Origin: Amycolatopsis taiwanensis DSM 45107
GTDB taxonomy: Bacteria; Actinomycetota; Actinomycetes; Mycobacteriales; Pseudonocardiaceae
Length of the DNA: 64,000 nt
NCBI RefSeq assembly: GCF_000519205.1
Contig: NZ_JAFB01000009.1
Location: 213,031 to 277,030 of the forward strand
Direction of reading: 5' to 3'
The notes under the pieces were generated by a model that saw only the letters and a list, made by a program, of their open reading frames with translations, was not told where the DNA came from and made no database searches. How positions within the stretch are numbered: the stretch's first letter is position 1; every line of letters begins with the position of its first letter. The translations under genes were made by a program, and so were the position numbers. Shown one piece after another: positions 15,607 to 24,668 of the stretch.

Positions 15607-16374
15607 ATGGCCTCGGCGAACACCTCGTCCAGGACGGGTGTGAAAACTCTGGCAGGTGTCGTGGCGTTGTTGGCGGTGGCGGCGTTGGGTGCACTCGCGC
15701 TGACGTCCTCGGTCACCAGCGTCGACCTGCGTGTGGACCAGGCGCTGCAATCGTTGCGGTCAGACGGGGCGACCAGCGTGTTTCTGGGTCTGACCAACTC
15801 CGCGCAAGAGATCGTCGGGTTGGCGGTGCTGGCGCTGGGGGTCGTGATCCTGCTGCTGCGGCGCCGCCGCTGGGATGCCGCCCGCCTGTTCGTGATGGCC
15901 GGTGCCGCCTGGGCGCTGGCGACGGTGGTCAAGTACCTCTTCGACCGGCCCCGCCCGCCGGCCGGCCTGTGGCTGATGGCGCCCGATTCGCCCCGAAGCT
16001 TTCCCAGCGGCCACACCACCACCGCCACCGTGATCGTCGTGATCGCCGCGATGGTGTTGATCGGTACCGCCTGGCGGGTCGCGGCCATCGCCCTGGCCGT
16101 GGTGTTCGCCCTGGCCGTGGGCTTCAGCCGGGTTTACCTCGGTGACCACTATCCCACCGACGTGCTCGGCGCCTACCTCACCGTCACCGCCGTCGTCCTG
16201 ATCGTCTCGGCGTTCACCGACCTGCCCCGCGTGCGCCAGCTGGGTGGCCGTCTGCTGCGTGACCCGGAATTGGCCGGGGGACCGGCGTCGGGAGCGCGCC
16301 AGGCTGACGCGGACACCGAAATCATCCACCTGCCCCGGCCGAATGCCGGTGCGCCCGGGCGGCGCCGCGCGTGA
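15607..16374 (+). CDS. PAP2-family membrane phosphatase
   Basis: This 255-residue integral membrane protein starts at ATG 15607 behind GAGGAG (15595-15600). It has about six helices. The three phosphatase motifs are present in order: KYLFDRPRPP (~112), PSGHTTTAT (~133) and SRVYLGDHYPTD (~172); the two His residues are the catalytic acid and nucleophile. Such enzymes dephosphorylate undecaprenyl pyrophosphate, phosphatidic acid or phosphatidylglycerol phosphate on the outer face of the membrane. A hydrophilic ~40-residue Arg-rich tail follows the last helix. Monocistronic; the exact lipid substrate is not determinable from sequence. Confidence 0.9.
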   Translation: MASANTSSRTGVKTLAGVVALLAVAALGALALTSSVTSVDLRVDQALQSLRSDGATSVFLGLTNSAQEIVGLAVLALGVVILLLRRRRWDAARLFVMAGAAWALATVVKYLFDRPRPPAGLWLMAPDSPRSFPSGHTTTATVIVVIAAMVLIGTAWRVAAIALAVVFALAVGFSRVYLGDHYPTDVLGAYLTVTAVVLIVSAFTDLPRVRQLGGRLLRDPELAGGPASGARQADADTEIIHLPRPNAGAPGRRRA

Positions 16375-16478
16375 GGCGAGGAGCCCGCCCGTAGCGTCAG
16401 GCGCGGGTCGGCTTCACGTTCGAGCCGGTGCCGTCGCGGCGCGGCGGTGGTGAGGGGCCGGGGCGTTGAAAGTCCCGG

Positions 16479-17528
16479 TCAGTCTGGGAAGGCGCCCTTG
16501 TCCGCGGGGTAGGCGAGGACGTCGCCGCTGACCGCGAGGCGGATCATCGTTCCGGGCTCGGGCAGGTCACCGGCGCCAACCCGGACGGTGATCTGTGGCC
16601 CCCCGGGCAGGAGCATGGCGCGCAAGGTCGCGTCGTGCCCGTAGTAGCTCAGATCGTCAACGCGTGCGGTGATTCCGGTGGCGGCCTGTAGCCGGATCTG
16701 CTCGGGCCGGATCAGCACCTGGGCGGGCCCGTCGGCACTCGGGTTGCGGACGACGAGGGTGCCCAGCACACAGTCGGCCTTGCCGCCGCGGATCTCCGCC
16801 GGCAGCAGAACGGCGTCACCGATGAACTGGGCGACGCCGGGATCGTGCGGTCGCCGGTAGAGCTCGGCCGGGGTGTCGAACTGGACAAGCCGTCCGTTGC
16901 GCAGGACGGCGACTCGGTCGGCGAGCGACAGGGCTTCGGCCTGGTCGTGCGTGACCAGGACGGCGGTCGCGCCGGTCGCGCGCAGGGCAGCGGCGACCGC
17001 GCGCCCGGTGCCTTCTCGCAGACCCGCATCGAGGGAGGAGAAGGGCTCGTCGAGCAGGACAACGGACGGCCGCGGGGCGAGGGCGCGGGCGAGGGCGACG
17101 CGCTGCTGCTGGCCACCCGAAAGCTGGTGCGGGAAGCGTGTCGCCAGCCTTTGGTCCAGGCCGACCAGCGTCAGCAACTCGTGCAGCCGGTCCTGGTTGC
17201 CGCGGTCGCGGCGCGGTAGTCCGAAGGTGATGTTGGCGGCGACCGTCCGGTGTGGGAAGAGGGCGCCTTCCTGGGGCACGTATCCGACCTTGCGCCGTTG
17301 CGGTGGAACGGTACGCCCGTCGCCGAACACCGTCCGCTCGCCGAATGCGATGCGGCCGTCGTCCGGGACGGCGAATCCGGCGATCAGCCGCAGCAGCGTT
17401 GTCTTGCCGCAGCCGGACGGCCCCAGGATCGCGATCAGGCCCTGCGCCGGGACATGCAGGTCGATGCCCTCCAGTACCCGGTGCGTGCCGAAAGATTTGG
17501 TGACTTCGTGCAGGCTCAGCGCGGTCAT
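16479..17528 (-). CDS. Ferric iron ABC importer, ATP-binding subunit
   Basis: This 349-residue ATPase has Walker [14 protein letters not shown], signature [16 protein letters not shown], Walker [13 protein letters not shown] and the switch His in [12 protein letters not shown]. Residues ~240-349 form a TOBE-type regulatory domain, as in FbpC/PotA/CysA proteins. Its start overlaps the permease stop (ATGA at 17525-17528), making it the last gene of a substrate-binding protein, permease, ATPase operon. The family plus the iron box upstream of the operon identify it as FbpC-like; it powers Fe3+ uptake. Confidence 0.92.
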   Translation of the reverse strand: MTALSLHEVTKSFGTHRVLEGIDLHVPAQGLIAILGPSGCGKTTLLRLIAGFAVPDDGRIAFGERTVFGDGRTVPPQRRKVGYVPQEGALFPHRTVAANITFGLPRRDRGNQDRLHELLTLVGLDQRLATRFPHQLSGGQQQRVALARALAPRPSVVLLDEPFSSLDAGLREGTGRAVAAALRATGATAVLVTHDQAEALSLADRVAVLRNGRLVQFDTPAELYRRPHDPGVAQFIGDAVLLPAEIRGGKADCVLGTLVVRNPSADGPAQVLIRPEQIRLQAATGITARVDDLSYYGHDATLRAMLLPGGPQITVRVGAGDLPEPGTMIRLAVSGDVLAYPADKGAFPD

Positions 17529-19081
17529 GGTCTGGTTGTCCTCGTGGATTCGCGGGTGAGCAGGAAAGTCGCCGGTGCCGAGAGCACGACCATGACTGCC
17601 GCGTAGGGCGCCGCCGCACCGTAGGCGACGCTGTCGCTGTAGCTCCAGAACTGGGTGGCCAAGGTCTGGGTCCCGGTCGGCGCGAGCAGGAGAGTGGCCG
17701 TCAGTTCGGTCACCACCGCGATGAACACCAGCGCGGCACCGGCGCCGAGGCCGGGCGCGATCAACGGCAGGGTGACCCGTCGGAGGGTGGCGGTCCGCGA
17801 CAGCCCGAGGCTGTGCGCGACGTCGTCGAGCACGGGCGGGGCCTGCGCCAGCGCGGCACGGACGTTCACCACAGCGCGCGGAAGGAACAGGATCACGTAG
17901 GCGGCGATGAGCAGGCTCGTGGTCTGGTAAAGCGCGGGGAAGGCGTGAACCCCGATGGTGACCAGTGCCAGTGCCACGACGATGCCTGGCAGCGCGTTGC
18001 CGAAGTAGGTGCTGCGCTCCAGCATCGTGGCCGGCCAGCCGGAATGTCGCACGTACAGCCACGCTACCGGGATCGCGAACACCACCGTGCAGACCGCCGC
18101 GATCGCACCGAGCCCGAGCGAACTGCCCGCGGCAGTGAGCAGATCGGCGAGCGTGACGTTGGCGGAGCGGCCCGTTACCAGCCAGAACACGAGGCTGCCC
18201 ACCGGAACCGCGAGCGCGAGGGCGATCAGCGCGCCGAGACCCGCCAGCACCGGGGCGGTCCAGCCACGCAGCCGGAGCCTGATGGCCGGCCGGGCCGCTC
18301 CCGCGCCGACGCGGGCGTAGCGGGCGCGCCCGCGCAGTCGCAGTTCCGCGACCAGCAGCAACAGACAGCACAACACGAGCACCGCGGCGAGCATGTTCGC
18401 CGCCGGGCCGTTGTAGGAGGACTGGAACTGGTCGTAGATCGCCGTGGTGAAGGTGGGAAACCGCAGCATCTGCAGCGCACCGAACTCGGCCAGCAGGTGA
18501 AGCGACACCAGCAGGCAGCCACCGAGCAAGGCCGGCCGCAGCTGCGGCAGCACCACGGACACGAACGTCCGCAGACAGCCGTGACCGAGGGCGTAGGAGG
18601 TCTCCTCGAGCGCTGGGTCGAGCCCGCGCAGGGTGGCCACCACCGGCAGGTACACGAGCGGGAAGTACGACAGCGTGACGATCAGCAGGGCGCCCAGGTA
18701 GCCGCTGGCGCCGGGGAGCAGCGAAACCCAGCCATAGCTGTTGACGAAGGCCGGGATCGCCAGCGGCGCCACCAGCAGCACGTGCCAGATCCGCCGGCCC
18801 GGCAGGGTCGAGCGTTCCACCAGCCAGGCCGCGCCGGTACCGAGGACCGCGCACAGCAGCACGCACCCCCCGGTGAGCCGGACCGTGTTCCACAACAGCT
18901 CTGCGGTGCGCGGCCGGAAGATCAGCCGTTGGGTCTCGGCCCAGCCGGTACTGATCGTGTAGCCGACGATGAAACCCAGCGGCAGCAACGCGAGTATCGC
19001 CACGAGCGCTGCCGCCACGAGCGTGCCGACCGGGTATGAGGACCCGCGCGCACCGCGGAGAAGGGAGGGGAGGGGCGCCAT
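17525..19081 (-). CDS. Ferric iron ABC importer, fused permease (FbpB-like)
   Basis: This 518-residue permease has about 12 membrane helices in two homologous halves, typical of the FbpB/SfuB/ThiP class. Each half has an EAA loop: [23 protein letters not shown] (split here across ~180-200) and [19 protein letters not shown] (~430-450), which contact the ATPase. ATG at 19081 lies 5 bp after the stop of the binding-protein gene, and its own stop overlaps the ATPase start, so all three subunits are translationally linked. Confidence 0.92.
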   Translation of the reverse strand: MAPLPSLLRGARGSSYPVGTLVAAALVAILALLPLGFIVGYTISTGWAETQRLIFRPRTAELLWNTVRLTGGCVLLCAVLGTGAAWLVERSTLPGRRIWHVLLVAPLAIPAFVNSYGWVSLLPGASGYLGALLIVTLSYFPLVYLPVVATLRGLDPALEETSYALGHGCLRTFVSVVLPQLRPALLGGCLLVSLHLLAEFGALQMLRFPTFTTAIYDQFQSSYNGPAANMLAAVLVLCCLLLLVAELRLRGRARYARVGAGAARPAIRLRLRGWTAPVLAGLGALIALALAVPVGSLVFWLVTGRSANVTLADLLTAAGSSLGLGAIAAVCTVVFAIPVAWLYVRHSGWPATMLERSTYFGNALPGIVVALALVTIGVHAFPALYQTTSLLIAAYVILFLPRAVVNVRAALAQAPPVLDDVAHSLGLSRTATLRRVTLPLIAPGLGAGAALVFIAVVTELTATLLLAPTGTQTLATQFWSYSDSVAYGAAAPYAAVMVVLSAPATFLLTRESTRTTRP

Positions 19082-19086
19082 GCCGC

Positions 19087-20106
19087 TCAGAGCAAGCCTG
19101 CCTGCTGCATGAGCTCGACCACCTTGGGGCCGTTGAGCTTGCTCATGTCGACGGCCGGCGGGTCCAGCTCCGACAGCGGCTTCAGCCTCGGGTTCGGGTT
19201 GACGTCCTTGCCGATCGCGTATTCCAGCGCGGTGCTGTCGGCGAGGATCTGCTGTCCATTGTGGCCGGTCAGGTACCGCACGAGCTGCTGAGCTTGTTCC
19301 TGGTTCTTGCCCGACTTCAGCACCCCGGCGCCGGAGACGCTGACGAAACCGCCGGGATCCTTGCCGCCGAAGAACTCCAGCTCCGTGTTGCTGCTGTTCG
19401 CGCCCGACTCCGCGCGGTCCTTGTACCAGTAGTAGTGGTAGATCACGCCGGCCGGTATCTCACCGGCGTCGACGGCTTTGAGCACGGCGCTGTTGCTCTG
19501 GTAGACCTTGGCGTTGCTCTTGAGCCCGGCCAGCCACTGCTGAGTCGCCGGCTCACCCTTGAGTTCGAGCACCGCGCTCACGATCGCCTGGAAGTCGGCG
19601 CCGGCCGCCGCGACCCCGATCTTGCCCTGCCATTCGGGCTTGGCCAGGTCCAGGATCGAGGCCGGCAACTGCGCGGGCGTGAGGGCCTTGGTGTTGTAGG
19701 CCAGCACGGTGGAGCGAGCGGCGAACCCGGTCCAGTTGTGGCTCGACGGCACGAACTGAGCAGGCACCTGGGCGAGCGTGGCATCGTCGATCTTGGCGAA
19801 GAGGTCCTTGCTCTCCACGAGGCTCATCGCGGGCGAGTTCTCCGTCAGGAAAACGTCGGCCGGAGACGCACCGCCCTCCTGGACGAGCTGGTTGGCCAGC
19901 TCGAAATCCTTGCCCGAGCGGAGGTTGACCTTGATTCCGGTCTCCTTGGTGAACCCGTCCACCATCGCCCTGACCAGATCCTCGTGCTGGGCGTTATATA
20001 CGGTGAGCTCGCCGGGGGCGGACCCGCTGCCTGCCCCGCACGCCGTCGCGACCAGCGCGGCCGCCACCGCCACGATCGCCGCGATGACGGACCTTGACCG
20101 ACGCAT
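19087..20106 (-). CDS. Ferric iron ABC importer, substrate-binding lipoprotein (FbpA-like)
   Basis: This 339-residue lipoprotein has the signal peptide and lipobox ALVATACGAG (Cys23), so it is anchored on the outer face of the membrane. The mature protein begins ELTVYNAQHEDLVRAMVDGF, the FutA/FbpA opening with a conserved Tyr and His. IYHYYWYKD (~235-243) supplies the tyrosine cluster that binds Fe3+ in this family. It is first in the operon and lies 29 bp downstream of an IdeR/DmdR-type iron box, which implies derepression under iron limitation. Confidence 0.93.
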   Translation of the reverse strand: MRRSRSVIAAIVAVAAALVATACGAGSGSAPGELTVYNAQHEDLVRAMVDGFTKETGIKVNLRSGKDFELANQLVQEGGASPADVFLTENSPAMSLVESKDLFAKIDDATLAQVPAQFVPSSHNWTGFAARSTVLAYNTKALTPAQLPASILDLAKPEWQGKIGVAAAGADFQAIVSAVLELKGEPATQQWLAGLKSNAKVYQSNSAVLKAVDAGEIPAGVIYHYYWYKDRAESGANSSNTELEFFGGKDPGGFVSVSGAGVLKSGKNQEQAQQLVRYLTGHNGQQILADSTALEYAIGKDVNPNPRLKPLSELDPPAVDMSKLNGPKVVELMQQAGLL

Positions 20107-20134
20107 ATCTCCTCGCCTCCGCTTCCCGTAACCA

Positions 20135-20153
20135 TTAGGTTAGGCATACCTTA
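20135..20153 (-). promoter_or_regulatory. IdeR/DmdR-type iron box upstream of the ferric importer
   Basis: TTAGGTTAGGCATACCTTA matches the actinobacterial DtxR-family iron-box consensus TTAGGTTAGGCTAACCTAA at 16 of 19 positions and is followed by a further GGTTAG half-site (20154-20159). It sits 29 bp before the substrate-binding protein start, where Fe2+-loaded IdeR would repress. Confidence 0.85.
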
Positions 20154-20262
20154 GGTTAGATCTTCGGGTTTGGGCACGGTGATGGGCGTCATAGTCGGTC
20201 GGCCGGGCGCGAAGCCGACGCCCGAATCCAAAGTGGACAGTCGGGTTCCAAGTGCCGAACAC

Positions 20263-20394
20263 GCGCGAGTCCCACACTCCCGTAGCGCGAGTCCCACACT
20301 CCCGTAGCGCGAGTCCCACACTCCCGTAGTGCGAGTCCCACATTCCGGTAGACGGGAACGTGGGACTCGCGTGTCGGGAACGGGGGACTCGCGG
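20263..20394. repeat. Mirrored array of six 22 bp units (array 1)
   Basis: Four direct units start at 20263, 20285, 20307 and 20329 (pattern GCGCGAGTCCCACACTCC then CGTA); the first three are identical. Two inverted units start at 20351 and 20373 (GACGGGAACGTGGGACTCGC and a close variant). The switch of orientation falls exactly at 20350/20351, so the array can fold into a long hairpin. It ends 2 bp from the stop codon of the leftward GNAT gene and may terminate that transcript. Array 2 at 39371-39546 has the same unit length and architecture. Confidence 0.9.
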
Positions 20395-20396
20395 GA

Positions 20397-21062
20397 CTAC
20401 GAGCCGGACGTCGGGACGGCGCCGGTCACGAACTGGGCGCGTTTTGTCCAACCCAGTGCGGTGTAGAGCTTCTCGCCGTCCGGGACGGCGCACAGCAGGC
20501 CGGTGGTGGCGCCGTGCGCGGTGGCTTCGCGGCACAGCGTGGACATGACCACGCTGCCGAGACCACGACGGCGATGCGCCGCTTCGGTGACGATGCCGTG
20601 GGCGACGGCGTCCTCACCGGCCAGCCCCGCAAGGCCGCGTGCGGCCACTTCGCCGTTCCCGTCGACCACCTCGACCCGGAGCACCGAGCCGGCCAGGGCC
20701 GAGCGCACGTGGTAGCCCTCGGGCACCGGCCGAACCGGATGCTCGGCCAACGAGATGCTCATCAGGTAGTCCAGGGTGCCGATCTGGCGCAGGCCACCGT
20801 CGGCGAAGGCGCGCAACGCCGGAGCGACATCGGCGGCGGGCACGCTCAGCCAGGTCGGCCGCTCGGCCTTGACCGTCTCGGGCACCAGCCAGTGCACCGC
20901 CTCCGGGTCGATCGTCACGAACTCCCGGTACCGCCCGGGCAGATCGAGCGTGACCTCGAGCGCTCGCGTTCCGTCCACGCCGGATATCGGTTCGGCCGGC
21001 GCCAGTTCCCGCGCCAAACCCCAGCCGTGTTGCCAACGGCGAATCAGATCAGCCTGCTCCAC
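20397..21062 (-). CDS. GNAT-family N-acetyltransferase
   Basis: The C-terminal half carries the acetyl-CoA-binding GNAT motif: GIVTEAAHRRRGLGSVVMSTL (V/IT.a.RRRGLG) and the later LLCAVPDGEKLYTALGW. The N-terminal half (~1-110) is a divergent GNAT-like lobe. I place the start at the GTG at 21062, 19 bp after the MFS stop, giving 221 residues; a longer frame from 21140 overlaps the MFS gene. It is the last gene of the leftward M20-MFS-GNAT operon, so it may acetylate the transported or hydrolysed compound. The 22 bp array directly follows its stop. Confidence 0.82.
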   Translation of the reverse strand: MEQADLIRRWQHGWGLARELAPAEPISGVDGTRALEVTLDLPGRYREFVTIDPEAVHWLVPETVKAERPTWLSVPAADVAPALRAFADGGLRQIGTLDYLMSISLAEHPVRPVPEGYHVRSALAGSVLRVEVVDGNGEVAARGLAGLAGEDAVAHGIVTEAAHRRRGLGSVVMSTLCREATAHGATTGLLCAVPDGEKLYTALGWTKRAQFVTGAVPTSGS

Positions 21063-21081
21063 GCGCGATATCGTAGCTAGA

Positions 21082-22377
21082 TCAACTGCCCTCCTTGGCC
21101 GGCTGCTTGGCCGGAGCCGGCGTCGGCGCGCTCGACACATACCGCCCGGCGAGCAGGATCGAAATCGTGCTCACGGCGGCGAGCGTCATGATCCAGAAGC
21201 CGGGCGCGAGCTTGCTGCCGGTCACGGCGATCAACCACGTCACCACCAGCGGGGTGAGCCCGCCGAAGATGGCGACGCCGATGTTGTAGCCGATGGACAA
21301 CCCGGTGCTCCGGGTCCGCACCGGGAAGATCTCCGCCATCAGCGCGCCGAGCGGACCGCTGTACCAGACCTTGACCAGACCCATCAGCGTCACGACCACC
21401 GTCACGACGGCGAAGCTCGGAAAGCTCTTGATCAGCAGGAAGAACGGCAGGCTGGTCAGGAAGATCAACACAGCGGCGGCGGCGAGCATCCGGATCCGGC
21501 CGATCTTGTCCGAGAGGTGGCCGGTGAGCGGCGAGCACAGGGTGAGCACCACGCCGGTGAGGATGGTCGCGGCGAAGCTGGTGTTGGTGGGCATGCCGAG
21601 CTCGCGGATGGCGAACGTCGGCATGTACGAGAGCAGGTACGAGAACCCGGTGGCCACCGCGAGCACACCGATGGTGAGCAGTATCCGCGACTTCTGGGTC
21701 CGTACTACCGTGCGCAGCGGCTCCGGCTCGGCGCTTGCCTCGGCGCGTGCCTCGAGGAACTCCGGCGAGTCCTTCAGGTGCCGCCGGAGGTAGATGCCGA
21801 CGGGCCCGAGCAGCAGGCCGATGGCGAACGGGATGCGCCAGCCCCAGGAGTCGAACTGCGCCGGGCTGAGCGTGCTGGAGAGCACCGCGAGGAGCACGGT
21901 GGCCAGCAGCGTGGACGCCGCCTGACTGGCCCCCTGGAAGCCGCCCATGAACCCGCGCCGGCCGGCGTTCTGTTCGATGAGGTACGCGGTGGCGCTGCCG
22001 AACTCACCGCCGGCCGAGAACCCCTGCAGCAGCACGGCGATCAGCATGCCGATCGGGGCGAACACGCCGATCGTGTCGTAGTCGGGAATGAAGGTGATGA
22101 CGAACGTGGCCACCACCATGATCCTGATCGCGATCATCAGCGCCGGCATCCGGCCGGCCCGGTCGGCGTATCCGCCGAGCACGATGGCCCCGACCGGGCG
22201 GATGAAGTACGCCGCTCCGATGCTGGCCACGGTCAACATCAGCGAGGTCACCTGGTTGGTGGTCGGGAAGAACTGCCGCGCGATCACGTCGGCGAGCAGC
22301 GCGTACGAGCTGAAGCTCATCCACTCCAGCCCGTTGCCGATCGACGCGGCGGCGACCACTCGCGCCTGTGCGGTCAC
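21082..22377 (-). CDS. MFS metabolite:H+ symporter (MHS/ProP-ShiA-like)
   Basis: This 431-residue protein has 12 predicted helices. Family marks are GNGLEWMSFSSYALLAD at the N-terminus, IRPVGAIVLGGYADRAGRM in the loop 2-3 motif and QGFSAGGEFGSATAYLIEQ in helix 4; these are typical of the sugar-porter-related MHS family that imports small organic acids, shikimate, proline or betaines. GTG at 22377 overlaps the M20 peptidase stop (GTGA). The pairing suggests uptake of a product or substrate of the peptidase. The specific ligand is not evident. Confidence 0.9.
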   Translation of the reverse strand: MTAQARVVAAASIGNGLEWMSFSSYALLADVIARQFFPTTNQVTSLMLTVASIGAAYFIRPVGAIVLGGYADRAGRMPALMIAIRIMVVATFVITFIPDYDTIGVFAPIGMLIAVLLQGFSAGGEFGSATAYLIEQNAGRRGFMGGFQGASQAASTLLATVLLAVLSSTLSPAQFDSWGWRIPFAIGLLLGPVGIYLRRHLKDSPEFLEARAEASAEPEPLRTVVRTQKSRILLTIGVLAVATGFSYLLSYMPTFAIRELGMPTNTSFAATILTGVVLTLCSPLTGHLSDKIGRIRMLAAAAVLIFLTSLPFFLLIKSFPSFAVVTVVVTLMGLVKVWYSGPLGALMAEIFPVRTRSTGLSIGYNIGVAIFGGLTPLVVTWLIAVTGSKLAPGFWIMTLAAVSTISILLAGRYVSSAPTPAPAKQPAKEGS

Positions 22378-23744
22378 CGTTGTGCCCCGGCGATGCTGAG
22401 CAGCGCGCTCGCGGCCGTCACGATGCCCTCGTGGAAGCGGCGCAGCTCCAAGTTCTCGTTGGGTGCATGGTTGCGCTCGTCGACGTTCGCGAGCGGGATG
22501 CCGTAGCACGGCAGGCCGAGGCCGTCGGTCAGCGCGGCGATCGGCAGGCTGCCGCCCTGCGCCGGCACGAGCAGCGCGGGCTTGCCGGCCGCGTCGCCGA
22601 CCCCATGCACCACCGCCTCGGCGAACGGCGCGTCCGGCAGCGTGCGCGACGGCTCCATCCCCACCTTGAACCGCACTTCGGCGTGCGGCAGGTGTGCCTG
22701 TACGTGCGCGCGCACCGCGTCCTGAACGGTTTTCACCCGCTGTCCGCACGCCAACCGCATGTCACAGCGCGCGACCGCGACCGCGGGGATCACCGTCCGG
22801 TGGTCGTCGCCGTCCAGGCAGGACAACGAGTTGATGCTGAAGGTGGGCAGTGCCAGGCGCTCGTTGTAGCCCGGGCCGTCCGCGGGGTCGGCGCCGTCCG
22901 GCGCCGGGTAGGCGTCCATCCTGTCCAGCCCGGCGCCGGCGAGCACGGCGGCCGTGTCGACCGGCAGCGCGCGCAACGCGTCCCGCTCCTGGCTGGTCAA
23001 CGGCGTGACGCCGGCGTCGTGGCCGCGCATCGCGATCCGCCCGTCCGGCCCGCGCATGCTCGCGAGCAGCCACACCAGCTCCCACGCCGGGTTGGGCGCG
23101 ACGTTGCCCCAGTTGCCCGAGTGCAGCGCGGTGTTGCCGCCCCGCACGATGATCTCGAAGCTCAGCGCGCCGCGCACGCCCAGCGACACCGTCGGCTCGT
23201 AGGCGTCGTGCACCGGCCCGTCGCTCCACACGGCGAGGTCGGCGTCGATCTCCTCGCGCAGGGAGGCGAGCGTGTCGGTCAGGTGCGGGCTGCCGATCTC
23301 CTCCTCACCGTCGAGCACCACCGTCACCGAGCACGGCAGGCCGCCCTGGTCACGCAGCGCCCGCAGCGCGAGCAGCTGGGCCAGGTGCTGTCCCTTGTTG
23401 TCACCGGTGCCGCGCCCGTACATCCGGCCGTCGCGGATGCTGGCCTGGAACGGCGGACTGTCCCACTCCCCGAGCGGACCCGGTGGCTGCACGTCGTAGT
23501 GGCCGTAGATCACCACGTGCGGGCTGCCGTCCGGCCCCGGTGCGTGGCCGGTCACCAGCGGCCAGCCGCCGGTCTCGACGATGCGCGGGGTCAGCCCGCT
23601 GCTCTCGACCAACAGACGCGCATGCTCGGCGGCCTCCGGCATGCCCTCGCCGGTCGCGCTCACGCTCGGCACCGCCACCCACTCCGCCAGTTCCTGCTCG
23701 TGCCGGGCCCGGTTCCGCTCGACGTACGTCCTGATCGCGTCCAT
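22374..23744 (-). CDS. M20-family metallo(di)peptidase
   Basis: This 456-residue enzyme has the M20 metal site: VVIYGHYDVQPPGP (first His and Asp, ~78-91), GRGTGDNKGQHL with the bridging Asp, VVLDGEEEIGSP with the catalytic Glu pair (~148-159), and a C-terminal NENLELRRF near the last His. The dimerisation (lid) domain lies between, about residues 190-340. It resembles carnosinase/CNDP-like dipeptidases that hydrolyse dipeptides or acylated amino acids in the cytoplasm. It leads the leftward operon with the MFS and GNAT genes. A 16 bp near-palindrome at 23767-23782 separates it from a divergent regulator. Confidence 0.92.
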   Translation of the reverse strand: MDAIRTYVERNRARHEQELAEWVAVPSVSATGEGMPEAAEHARLLVESSGLTPRIVETGGWPLVTGHAPGPDGSPHVVIYGHYDVQPPGPLGEWDSPPFQASIRDGRMYGRGTGDNKGQHLAQLLALRALRDQGGLPCSVTVVLDGEEEIGSPHLTDTLASLREEIDADLAVWSDGPVHDAYEPTVSLGVRGALSFEIIVRGGNTALHSGNWGNVAPNPAWELVWLLASMRGPDGRIAMRGHDAGVTPLTSQERDALRALPVDTAAVLAGAGLDRMDAYPAPDGADPADGPGYNERLALPTFSINSLSCLDGDDHRTVIPAVAVARCDMRLACGQRVKTVQDAVRAHVQAHLPHAEVRFKVGMEPSRTLPDAPFAEAVVHGVGDAAGKPALLVPAQGGSLPIAALTDGLGLPCYGIPLANVDERNHAPNENLELRRFHEGIVTAASALLSIAGAQR

Positions 23745-23766
23745 TGGCGCTCCGATTTCATAAAGT

Positions 23767-23782
23767 GATATCGATCGCTATC
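23767..23782. promoter_or_regulatory. Near-palindrome between the M20 operon and its divergent regulator
   Basis: GATATCGATCGCTATC is symmetric at 14 of 16 positions. It lies 23 bp upstream of the M20 start and just before the winged-helix regulator, the expected place for an operator serving both. Confidence 0.5.
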
Positions 23783-23795
23783 TTGCGAATCGGTT

Positions 23796-24440
23796 GTGCT
23801 CCTGTCAATGGCCGGGCAGGCAGTGGTTACGCTCTTGTTGATGGCCGAGCAGGCAGCGCACGAGTCCGCGCCGCGTCCCCCGACGACGCCGGCGCAGCTC
23901 CGCGCACTCACGCATCCGTTGAGCTGGCGGGTGTTGCGGCTGTGCCTGGACGAACCGTGGACGAACCAGCAACTCGCGGACCGCCTCGGCGTCGCCCCGG
24001 CGACGCTGTTGCGCCGGGTGCGGGCGCTCACCGAGGCGGGCTTCCTGGTCGCCGAGGCGCCCCGGCAAGGCCCGCACGGCGCGTGGGAGCGTCCCTACCG
24101 CGCCACCGGGCGCACGTGGCGGCTCGACTTCGGTCCCGACGACGGGGAACACCTGCAAGCGAAGGTCGAGCTCGCGGTGCTCGACGCGCACCGGGCCGAA
24201 CTGCGGGAGAACGACCCGGCGGCGCCTCAGCACGTCCGGCGCGCGGTGCTCCGGCTCGACGACGACGCGCGAGCCGAGCTGACCGCCAGGCTCGACGCGT
24301 TGCTCGACGAGTTCATCGCCCGCCCCGACTCGGGCGGGACCCCCGTCTCGATCCTGTGGAGCGCCGCGGAACGCAAGCCCGCCGCCGCGGACCCGCTCGA
24401 CGTGGGCATCTCCCCGGAGCCTTCGGAGCCGGCGGACTAG
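23796..24440 (+). CDS. ArsR-like winged-helix regulator
   Basis: The protein has up to 214 residues. LRALTHPLSWRVLRLCLDE and NQQLADRLGVAPATLLRRV form the ArsR/HTH_20 DNA-binding domain (~35-85). The remainder is acidic and helical with no recognised ligand domain. The start is uncertain: GTG at 23796, ATG at 23808 and ATG at 23841 are all in frame and none has a strong ribosome-binding site; the 23841 ATG begins closest to the domain. The first two ATG contexts are near-duplicates (ATGGCCGGGCAGGCAG / ATGGCCGAGCAGGCAG). Divergent from the M20-MFS-GNAT operon, which it probably controls. Confidence 0.8.
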   Translation: MLLSMAGQAVVTLLLMAEQAAHESAPRPPTTPAQLRALTHPLSWRVLRLCLDEPWTNQQLADRLGVAPATLLRRVRALTEAGFLVAEAPRQGPHGAWERPYRATGRTWRLDFGPDDGEHLQAKVELAVLDAHRAELRENDPAAPQHVRRAVLRLDDDARAELTARLDALLDEFIARPDSGGTPVSILWSAAERKPAAADPLDVGISPEPSEPAD

Positions 24441-24636
24441 TTCCGCTGTCCAGCGATCTTCCCCAAGCCCTCGGCGTCACCGATACATATCACGGCCGTC
24501 GCCCCCGTGCGGTGACGTTCGTACGAACGGTTGCCATAGGTGACCGAACGGCATGCAATTCGCGGCGAGAGGTGACTCCTTGCTGATGGAAACAGCGCAT
24601 CGTACACTACGAGATTCACCATTTACCTCGCCCGTA

Positions 24637-24645
24637 ACCTAAGGT
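24637..24645. promoter_or_regulatory. Possible metal-regulator half-site before mntP
   Basis: ACCTAAGGT lies 24 bp before the MntP start. The same ACCTNAGGT core occurs in the iron-box region at 20148-20156. A DtxR-family regulator (IdeR or MntR-like) could bind here, but the flanks do not match the full 19 bp consensus, so this is a weak call. Confidence 0.3.
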
Positions 24646-24668
24646 CAACTTCTCCAGACGGGGGTTCG

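Noticed and set aside
8935..16374. Complete secondary-metabolite biosynthetic cluster
   Set aside because: There is a regulator, an exporter and a P450, but no polyketide, peptide, terpene or RiPP core enzyme.
16479..18893. 804-residue leftward permease-ATPase fusion
   Set aside because: The upstream part is a shadow of the permease in another frame; the real ATPase starts at 17528 with an ATGA overlap.
20263..20394. CRISPR array
   Set aside because: Units are contiguous at 22 bp with no unique spacers, half are inverted, and no cas genes are present.
24441..24668. Second yybP-ykoY riboswitch before mntP
   Set aside because: The GGGGAGTAG strand and a P1-closing partner are missing.
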